In this document: piece after piece, positions 55,404 through 64,000 of the stretch
How the letters are laid out: every line of letters begins with the position of its first letter
Numbering within the stretch: the stretch's first letter is position 1
Assembly (NCBI GenBank): GCA_963931865.1
Contig: OZ007515.1
Span: 1,353,318 to 1,417,317 of the forward strand
Source: Axinella damicornis
Lineage: Eukaryota > Porifera > Demospongiae > Axinellida > Axinellidae
Reading direction: 5' to 3'
DNA: 64,000 bases
Made by a program: the position numbers and the translations under genes
Notes under the pieces: model-generated
Seen by the model: only the letters and a program-made list of their open reading frames with translations
Database searches by the model: none
What the model was told of the DNA's origin: nothing

Positions 55404-58400
55404 TTAAGTGACGGTGTTGTGTTCTTGGAGAAGAGGCTGACTGCTTACTGGTCCTGGAACCTGCAGTATAGATTGAGCAGTATACTAGGTGACACGAACA
55501 TGCAGGTTGAGCTAGCATGCATGATTGCTGAAGATTGGATTTCCTGTATACCGGTACTGTGTAACTAATAGAAGCAGATTGTGTGGAGCTGGCTTTCACA
55601 CATATCACCATATATAATATAATAGAACTACGTAGCTAGTTCTATTTTCTATGATGTCATTTGTAACAGATAATAGTTGCATGTTACTGCACAGCATGAT
55701 GGTACTATAGTTGCGACTATAGCTCACCACAAGCGCTACGGTCTGTGATGCCACCTCCCTCTCTGCAGCATGCTCTGGAGATGAATTCTCAATCACAACA
55801 CTAAATTCTGGCGTAGTGAAGGTTGTGGTGGCAAAAACCGGAGGTTCCTCATGATCGGAAGCTGAGGCTGCATCTATGTTTTGAGCGTTGGTGTCCGTTT
55901 CTTCAAGAAGCATTCGTCCATGTTCAGTGCTTGGGACCATTGTCCAGTTGGCTTGTGAACGTTTTGGCTCTGTAGGACAGGAAAACATGAGCGGAATGGT
56001 AGTTACTTGCTGCTGTTCACATCTCGTAGCATCAATACAATTGACAAGTTATATAGCGTGAGAAAACTAAGTGACTCTTTCACTGGTAAGGGGACAGATT
56101 TGCACATGTCCTTCTGGTTAAAATTGTTTTACATTGATCGTTCATGCACCTAAAACTAGTTTCAGGTGAACGCTTGAAAGTTTACTGCTTAAGCAAGTCT
56201 ATTAGTAGATTTTTGGCCACATACAAGCCAGTGTAATGGATTAATCATCTCTCAACTAACTGTATGGGGATTCTTAGCAGTGAAAGAGTTGTGCATGCTG
56301 AAATGTGAGTGATCAATGGACAATATTCGGCTAGAAAAATTGTGCAATTTAATGTAGCACTTCTCCATGTGTGAATACAGCTTATACTGACACCTGTGTC
56401 AATGATGTGCTTCCTTTGTCTTTGAACTCCACAGAAGCAGATGGTTGAACACACTGCGACCAGTACTGCCAGTGCTACTGCTCCAGCCATGATCCACACT
56501 AGGCTGAGATTCACTGTTGGTCTGTGATCTTCTCTTGATGTGACATCAGTTGTACCACCACCTGTCAGTGAATGAGAATCAATATTAAAGGGTAGCTGCA
56601 CATTTCCCATTCCTGTTCCATACTGTGATAACGGACCTGTGGTGATGGCAATCTGTATTTCTGAAGTCAACTCTACAGGAATAATTCCTGCCTCTTCTCG
56701 AGCCACGACAATGACAGTCAATTCTCCTTCATACTCCCCAGCTTGCATGCCCTGTGTGTTTTCATACACAATTGGCTTTGAAATCTTGAGAATGGGGGCC
56801 GTAACTGGATCCAAGTTGGGGTCACTGCCATCAAAGATCAGCACATCTGACTCTTCTCCACCCTCAAATACAAACGATGCATTAGTGTTGGTTTCGATTT
56901 TGAAAATGATCGCTCGAGGAATTTGAAAGTGTGTGTTGTTTAGGAAGACGGTGAACCTCACAATGGGTGTCCCATGGTACATGTCAACTGCAGCAATTGA
57001 TGCTGTGTAACGTGTTGCATTCAAGATAGCCCTGAAGTCCTCCGGAACTGGATCGAAAAGAAATGCTTACGGTAATCTTGTGGCAATGTTTATAAGTGGT
57101 ATATTGATGCATTATTTATTGTCTACTAGCAGGACCCTGCCCTATGGGCAGTATCTAGTGACTGAAGGTCCAGCTCAGCCTACAACACCCCTCTGGTCAA
57201 CCAGCCCTCCACCTAGCCTCGGTCCCAGGCTCTCTCCTCAAAAAACGGGGGAAGGAGAGAGCCTGGGACCGAGGCTACCCTCCACCCCGCCTCCTTCAGC
57301 TGTTCAGATGGTAGTGTTGCAACATGTGGCCCTATATGGTAATCACAAGCAGTGCAGGTGCACACAATATAATGGAACTTACATATTAATTAAGTAGGTA
57401 TGTTTTTGTGCCAAAATTGCAAACCATGTTCTACCAATTTTGGCACATTTTGACGTGCCAATTTTGGAATTATAAACAAAATTGGCCAAAACAGCACTCC
57501 TGTTCTATGGGGTGACTGATGTGCCATTTTTGCCAAGAACGAACCACTGAACCAAAATAGACTTGGAAGAGAACTTCGCACTAGGTATGTGAATGAGATA
57601 TGAAGCTGAGGATTGTGCCATCGTGTTCAGCATAAAAGGAGCTTTCTAATGATGTCCTTAAACTGATTTTTCATCTCAGTCACATTTTTGTCAAAAAATC
57701 GCACTCGACCAAAGGCTATAATCCATGGTTTTTCATGATTTTGGGTCAAAATTCAACCTACAGCAAAATGGACATCATTGGAATGCTCTATTCATGCTGA
57801 TCACAATGGTGCAAACCCCAGCTTCATATCTCATTCCTAGCTCAAGATAGCGATAGCATAACATAAAAATTTTATTAGTGCATGCCTAACCTCCTTCCCA
57901 GCCTTCTACATACTGTAAGCGATCAAAAACTGGAGGTGTAGAAGGCCTGGGAATGAGACTATATGCATGCCCTCGGGATGCCCTCCACAACAGGTGGTAG
58001 TGGACATGCAGTAGTGTATATGTAGCAAACAGAACTTTGATGATAAGTTGCCGTAATTGGTTTCCAAAATGTGATTTAAACCCTCATAGACGTGCAACTA
58101 TTACTGACGTATACAGTCTACAAACTTACATGGGGCACAAAGAATGGTTGTGTGGTCTCCATAGAAACCATCTGGGCACACTGCAGTACAATCTCCGTTG
58201 TAGTAGTAGAGGGAGGTTTCACAAGGTTCAGAGAGAGTGCTACAGTCAGAACCAGTGAAGTCAGGTGAGCATTCACATCGAGTCCGTGTTCCAACCTCCT
58301 CCAAACATGTCCCTCCATTCAAGCAGGAATCTGGCTGGCAGAAGGAGAGGTCAGACCCACACAATGGACCACTGAATCCAGAGACACATTCACAGGTAGT

Positions 58401-61400
58401 GACTGTACCGGGTCCTTCGAGGCAAGTTCCACCGTTCAAACATGTTTCTGCCTCACAGAATGGAAGATCAATTTCACACACGACTCCAGTAAACCCTTCA
58501 GAGCAGCTGCAGTTGGTTCCATTTCCTAGTCCCTCAATACATCTTCCACCATTTTCACATGTGTCTGGCATACAGAAGTCCAAATCTACACTGCAATTGG
58601 AGCCACTGAACCCAACATTGCAATTACATGCTGTCTCTGTACCTGGTCCTTCACCGCATGTTCCACCATTAAGACAAGTGCTTGCTGTACAGAATTCAAG
58701 GTCTACACTGCAGTTTGTACCAGAGAAACCAGCAGTGCAGTCACAGAATGTTAAAGTTCCAGATCCTTCATTACATGTCCCACCATTAAGACAAGTGTCC
58801 TCAGTACAGAAATCTAAATCAACACTACAGTTTGCACCAGTGAAACCAGCAGCACAATCACAAGTCGTAACAGTTCCAGATCCTTCATTACATGTCCCAC
58901 CATTAAGACAAGTGTCCTCAGTACAGAATGGAAGGTCGATTTGACATGTTGTTCCACTGAATCCGTCAGCACAATTACAGCTTGTTGCAGGTCCATATTC
59001 TTCCATACATGTTCCACCATTATCACAAGTGGTTGGTTCACAGTCTGGAGGGTCCGTTTCACACATCATTCCAGTGAAGCCAGTGGGACAGTCACATGTT
59101 ATCATTGCTCCTGTTCCTTCAATACAAGTTCCTCCATTCATGCAGGTTGTTGGTGTACAGAAGCTGAGATCTGTTGTACAGTTAGGTCCACTGAAACCTT
59201 CAGCACATACACACGTGGTTTCTGTTCCATTCCCTTCTACGCATGTACCATTATTCTGACAAATCTCGGATGTGCAGAAGTCCTCATCCACATCACACAT
59301 GGCCCCAGAGTAGCCCATAGGACACTGGCAAATGAATCCATTCACTATGTCCGTACATGTCCCACCATTGTCACATGGATCACTCATACACTCATTTATT
59401 TCCATGGAGCAGTTCAGGCCAGTGTAGCCAGGGGGACAGTTGCATGTGAAATCGGATACCCCACTCTGAGTACAGGTTCCACTACTCTCACATGGATTTG
59501 GGATGCATGGCGTTAGGTCAACTTCACACCGGTCACCACAATAGTCTGATGGACAATCGCACTCAAATCTCCCAAACAGTTGGTTGGTGCAGTTACCATC
59601 ATTGAAGCAGGCAGGTTCACCAGTTGTAGCTGATATGGACTCACATTCATCAATGTCTTGTGAACAGGTGTTCCCAGTGAAACCAATGATACAGTTGCAT
59701 GTGTATGTAGCGTTTCCATCATTGCAGCCTGCAGATCCTGTTGTATTGCACGGTCCAAACGGTTGTGGCTCACAGTAGTCTACATCGATCTCACAGTATG
59801 CGCCAGTCCAACCAGGATAACAGTCACACTCAATTGCATTAATCAAGTCAGTACATATGCCATTTGCACATGCAATCAGTGTACAGTCATCAAAGTTGGT
59901 CTCACAAAATGGGCCAGTAAACCCAGGGATACAAATACACTCAAACGATTCGACACTGTCGATGCATGTCCCATTACCACAATCCACTTCCAAGCAGTCA
60001 TCGATTTGAGTTTCACAGTTGGTATTTGTGAAGTCCGGTGGACAGGTGCATGTGTAGGAGATTGTATTCAGCACGTTGCATGTTCCTCCATTAGTGCAAG
60101 GGTCAGGCTGGCAAGGAACTGCAGAAAGTGGCGAAGAATATGTAGCCATTCATAAACAAAAAGGATTCAAATACAAGATAGATTCCGCTAACTTCCAACT
60201 GCATGTATATAGCAGTGCAAAAAGATGTAGCCACGGAATAGTTAGCTCAGATTCTGTTAAGGTTAAAAGAACTAAATGATGGTTACGTTAGCTAGTAGGT
60301 GGATGAGTAATAGTATTATGCACGGGCATACTACACGTATGTACTTCGACAAGTGTTTGCCTTTGCATGCGGAAAGATTGGCTATTTATAAAGTTTAATT
60401 AACTCTGAGGAGTAATTTTTTTGGTTGATGGATGCATGTCTCAGTAGGCAAAACTAGATAATACTTTGAACAGACAAGCACCATGAGTGCTTGGCTGTTG
60501 TAGGGGTGCCTGCATGGGTGGCAGACAGGCACTTAAGCACTGTACCTCTACAGTCAATCCCCACATGCATGCACGTCTGCAAGTCCATCCATAGGCCACC
60601 TACTTGGCAGACAACAGCCTCTTGGATTGAAGGAATACCGGAATGTTGTTCGTCATTCCGTCCATTTGAAAACCTGAACGTGCTATCATTTCGTGGTCAT
60701 TTACGCCCTCCCATAGCTAATTGCCGTGAGTATTTGGATCTCAATGCATATCTTTAATGCTCACCTGGAGGTCGTTTCACTGTCACAAATGCTCTCACAC
60801 TTGCAACTGTTGTTGTTGGACTAGCTGTAATCATGATTTTGATCCCATATGTTGTTGGCAATGTGACACGGCCTGATGTTGTGTTCCGTGGATCATCAAC
60901 ATACTGAATCTGACTCATTAGAACAATGGTATCTTGGGTAGAAGGAATTTGTTTTACTTCATCATTCTGTCCATTTGAAAACTTGAATACACGATCCACA
61001 AGCTGGTTACTCTCAACAAAGCTGAATAGAACAGCTGCCGTGTTAGTGAAGGTGGAACTGTTTATCACTGTACCGAGGAACAACACAGGTGTTCCAAATG
61101 GTGTGTCGACTGTGATCTCAGCAACATATGCAGTGGCATTTAGAGACAGTGTGACGTTAGCAGGATCTGAAGGTCAGAAAAGTTCAAATCAGGAAGAAAC
61201 TTCCAACAAACTTACCACTAATAACTACTTTAGAACACACAAGTACTATTGCAGTTCTCTACCAATGTCCAATGTTTCCAAATATGCCAGAATTGAGTGA
61301 CACTTACATGGTTCGCACTTCACCGTAGTGTGGTTTCCAAACTCATTTGCTGGGCAGGTCTCCACACAATGACCATCGGACTCATAGAATGGCACCTCAC

Positions 61401-63309
61401 AGTTACCTGGATGTACGTTTATGCAACTGAGTATATGCTCCACAAATCTTTCTACTAGGGGCAGACCAGATAGCTGCCTGTCCAAGCACAAAAGTCAGCT
61501 AGAAGCACTGTTGTTCTCCGAGGTTTAACAACAACCGGATTTGTATTTAACTTATGACTGACCGACGTGGTACAACACAACAAAAATCCACTGCACGCAC
61601 ACCTTCCATACATACAAAGGTTCACGTGATTAATGCTTATTAGTCTAAAAGTTGTTGCAAAGCTGCTACCAACCAGTTACCTTATGAGATATCATGGAAT
61701 ATACCGTAGCCTATAAAATGCACTCAAATTTACAAAATCATGTTTTGAGGGTGAGACTTTGAGACAACATACTTTCCTCCTGAATATTTGTTGTCCTATC
61801 ATTTGCCCAGAATGTGTTGAGTGACTGCACCACTGCATACCTGCATGTAAGGGGTTGAATGAGTGTATGCACATCAAGGGGGACTGTATAGGTATGTGCA
61901 TGTGTAAATAAGCAAGCTCCCATGCAGAGCACATTTGAATTCCCAGAGCAGGACACCGATGTAAACTTTCAAATCCCCAAAGCACAGTTATTTTGTCTCC
62001 CACAGCGCTCATGGACAGCTTGCGCTTGTTCATGCAAACATCTCTCCACGGTGGTCATAGCATTACTCTGCATGCTCTACTGATCATGTGTAGAGTTTTT
62101 ATTTTTAAGTGTATATGGAGCACTTCACATGCAGCTGAGAAGGCTGCGGTGATAGTACTGGAAGTGTGAATGCATGACAGTGATTAACATTTGTTGCGTT
62201 CACTGATCTACAACAAAACCGTGTTCCTTTTACTTTGATCACACTGTTTTCCCAAACACTCTCGTGTCTGCATGCCGTAGGATTGAAATTGCACGCAGTA
62301 CATGTTTAGCTCCACCTATAGCTACAATATATACAGCATACAACATATAGCTTATCACAACACACTCAGTGTAGTGAATTGGCTGTATTGTAATGTGAAG
62401 TATAATACTGAACTTACGCAAATGTGACAGCTCCCGTACCAGTGTAGGGAGCAGTCCAGGAGACTGTCACGGAATCTTTATCACTTCGGCTGTTGTGGGT
62501 TATTGCATTCTGTATGTAAAGCATTGTAACTATCAACTAATGTACATGCAAACAAGCAATTAATGGGGTAGGTTCTGAATCTATACAGAATCACATGGTC
62601 AGTCGCACTTGATCGGTATTTTGTGGGTAGCATTGTGGGTGTATATATATATACAGTAGAGTATCAATGGTAGCTCCCTCAAGCACATACACTATTAATG
62701 CCACATGAACTGAGTCTGGCAAGACTTCTGGATCCAGCAGGAGGGGTCACAAAGGTGCCCACATTGGGGGAGTCATCAGCTGCAAGCCTGCCCTGGATGT
62801 AGAACCCCCTGAAGGTGGGACTAGTACTGTTGTCAGTAGCAGAGAGAGTCACTGCATTATAGGAGATGGATCACAAGACGGTTAAAGATGTTCATTTCTA
62901 TTCTGTACACTATTACGACTAGGCTCAGTTGCTTTGAATATATCTGCGAATTTAATATAGATACTTACTTACTAGGCTATAGCTAGCTAATTCACTGGAG
63001 CTTATTTTCTCTATAAGTATTCCTCATTTCAATTCATCTGCACCTGCCACTTTCCTTAGCTCGCGAGAACTCACATTGGTATGTCCTCCTTGGCAGGTAA
63101 GAATAGCTCCCGCTCCCATCGTCAAAGACACTGAGAACAATGCTGTAAGGGTTGGTTGAAGTTTGCGGTGCAAGCGCGGCGGGATGGTTGGGAGTAGCAG
63201 TCATGCAAGCTTGCTGGGGTGCCCCGGTGGGGTAGGAATGGACAGCAGGCGCATTAGAGATGAGCAGCAGTACTCCGACCAACTGCAAGACACTCATGTT
63301 TGCAGTCAT
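55404..63309 (-). CDS. Gene D: Reeler / 16-EGF type I membrane protein (complete canonical member)
   Basis: Exons, 5' to 3': 63075-63309, 62691-62851, 62418-62509, 61773-61840, 61308-61406, 60765-61166, 58130-60118, 56637-57047, 56394-56561, 55728-55969, 55404-55460. The total is 3924 nt, 1308 codons with TAA. Domains: signal peptide (MTANMSVLQLVGVLLLISNA), Reeler (about 27-185), furin-like (186-218; NCEVPFYESDGHCVETCP), cadherin-like (219-352), 16 EGF repeats plus furin-like motif (353-1015), cadherin-like (1016-1152), TM (1153-1208; NLSLVWIMAGAVALAVLVAV), tail. It is the most diverged copy and the simplest complete example of the family plan. The tail is shorter than in A and C (no THPPPSE exon) and ends VPGPVSSQPLLQEHNTVT. 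An alternative start is 63297. Confidence 0.8.
57214..57277. mobile_element. 64-bp TAGCCTCG foldback element with 9-bp target duplication
   Basis: Ends tagcctcggtcccaggctct and agagcctgggaccgaggcta form an almost complete hairpin. Flanked by identical ccctccacc at 57205-57213 and 57278-57286. In gene D's intron between EGF and cadherin-like exons. Confidence 0.9.
57590..57961. repeat. Dispersed intronic repeat and another TAGCCTCG-type foldback
   Basis: 57590-57660 and 57780-57850 (inverted) carry the 'aatgagatatgaagctg ... cagcataaaagga' unit also found repeatedly in 1320-1990 and 43550-44160. 57887-57961 is a hairpin with ends taacctccttcccag and ctgggaatgagacta flanked by imperfect copies of gtgcatgcc. 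Confidence 0.65.
58130..60118 (-). CDS. Gene D EGF-array exon (16 repeats plus furin-like motif)
   Basis: 1989 nt, phase 1-1, colinear with gene A's array. Order: VPCQPDPC, DDCLEVDC, DDCTLIAC, DYCEPQP, DECESI, TPCIPNPC, NECMSDPC, DFCTSE, SFCTPT, PDCEPT, PFCTED, DFCTED, EFCTAS, DFCMPD, PFCEAE, SFCQPD, then EPCETSLYYYNGDC. The first six repeats are the most diverged in the cluster, whereas repeats 7-10 are nearly identical to those of A, B and C, a sign of gene conversion. Confidence 0.85.
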
Positions 63310-63351
63310 AGATCGCTGAACTTCGTCTGCATGCATGGTTAATAAGCGCCC

Positions 63352-63360
63352 GATATATAG
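63352..63360 (-). promoter_or_regulatory. TATA-like box upstream of gene D
   Basis: On the minus strand CTATATATCG lies about 45 bases upstream of the ATG at 63309, a usual distance for a TATA box with a short leader. Resemblance only. Confidence 0.35.
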
Positions 63361-63429
63361 GACGTGCACGTGCAATAACTGCGGGTAAAATTAATAATCG
63401 GTTCTTCGTGCTTGAATATGCCACATCAC

Positions 63430-63720
63430 CACACTTCGTGCAAACCCACTCCCATGCTCCCTCCCCAGCCCCACCCCCACCCCCATGCTCCCTCCCCAGC
63501 CCCACCCCCATGCTCCCTCCCCAGCCCCACCCCCATGCTCCCTCCCCAGCCCCACCCCCCTGCTCCCTCCCCAGCCCCACCCCCATGCTCCCTTCCCAGC
63601 CCCACCCCCCTCCCCAGCCCCACCCCCCACCCCACCCATGCTCCCACCCCCCAATGCTCCCACCCCCCCAATGCTCCCACCCCCCCAATGCTCCCACCCC
63701 CCCCCCCCCCCCCCCCAATG
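63430..63720. repeat. C-rich 25-bp minisatellite upstream of gene D
   Basis: Units of ccccatgctccctccccagc plus cccac, period 25, degrading rightward into ccccccaatgctcccac units and a long C run. The G-rich complement could form quadruplexes. Long ORFs across it are low-complexity artefacts. Confidence 0.9.
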
Positions 63721-63759
63721 CTCCCACCCCCTATGCTCCCACCCCAACCCTGGCGGTGA

Positions 63760-64000
63760 AGCTAGGGTAAGGTTAGTGTGAGGGCTCACCTCACCTTAAC
63801 CTTACCCGAGCTAAACCTAGCCCGAATGACTTTGACACTACCTGACTCTCCTTATATACCCCGCAGAAGCCGGCCGGCTGGCAACGCGTGCGCCGCTAAC
63901 GCTCTAATTTGATTGGTTGGCATCCGCGGTAGCGTTCACATTTTGGCGGGAAACATCCTAAGCACGCGTCAACTGTGGGCAATGGTGAGCGTGTTTCTGT
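63760..64000. other. Right edge: GC-rich sequence, no gene supported
   Basis: 63763-63812 holds an inverted repeat (tagggtaaggttagtgtgag with a complement ctcaccttaaccttaccc). 63890-64000 has attggttgg (inverted CCAAT), ggcgggaaac and cpg-rich sequence, then ATGGTGAGC near 63982. It may be the promoter of a divergent plus-strand gene, but only about 18 bases remain. Confidence 0.3.

Noticed and set aside
1..63309. True Notch receptor
   Set aside because: EGF repeats are Notch-like, but there are no LNR repeats, no ankyrin repeats and no RAM region in any gene of the cluster.
63254..63789. Gly/Trp-rich and Pro/His-rich ORFs at the right edge
   Set aside because: Products of the C-rich 25-bp minisatellite; no start context, domain or splice structure.

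Overview
The window reads as metazoan nuclear DNA, probably from a sponge or another early-branching invertebrate. Genes are split by spliceosomal introns, the proteins are secreted or membrane modular proteins (Reeler, EGF, Ig, cadherin-like, FN3/SEA-like), and the introns are full of small foldback transposons, minisatellites and tRNA-derived SINE sequence. The sponge assignment is inference from domain style and compactness; I could not search a database.

All recognisable genes lie on the minus strand and form one tandem family of five large type I membrane proteins. From right to left (5' to 3') they are gene D (63309-55404), gene C (54392-41689), gene B (39553-29442), gene A (27052-15526) and gene 1 (13798 to beyond the left edge). 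I built the exon models by hand from splice sites and reading phase. All five keep an open frame throughout, and the four complete ones end in a stop: 1307 aa (D), 1916 aa (C), 1774 aa (B) and 1409 aa (A). Gene 1 has at least 2293 codons. A decayed copy lies at 27979-29035, and shorter EGF-exon relics lie between genes.

The basic protein is: signal peptide, Reeler domain (4 exons), a furin-like cysteine motif, a cadherin-like module, one giant EGF-array exon (13 to 33 Notch-like repeats), a second furin-like motif, a second cadherin-like module, one transmembrane helix, and a tyrosine-free acidic tail built on a VIENPSPE-like motif. Gene 1 repeats the furin/cadherin/EGF block. Gene A replaces the Reeler head with a signal peptide and four Ig domains. 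Gene B keeps the head but ends in an FN3-like/furin-site/SEA-like/TM segment and a short tail with two NPxY motifs. Nearly all ectodomain exons have phase 1 at both ends, which is what makes such swaps frame-neutral.

Region by region: 1-13.8 kb gene 1; 13.8-15.5 kb intergenic with EGF relics; 15.5-27.1 kb gene A with large repeat-filled introns; 27.1-29.4 kb intergenic with the pseudogene; 29.4-39.6 kb gene B; 39.6-41.7 kb intergenic with a foldback and a SINE; 41.7-54.4 kb gene C, whose 3' half is a near-identical duplicate of gene 1's; 54.4-55.4 kb intergenic; 55.4-63.3 kb gene D; 63.3-64 kb C-rich minisatellite and GC-rich DNA.

The main candidate for something undescribed is the cluster itself: a tandem, repeat-homogenised, head- and tail-swapping receptor family. 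It resembles in style the adhesion or allorecognition complexes of other colonial invertebrates. That functional idea is inference only.
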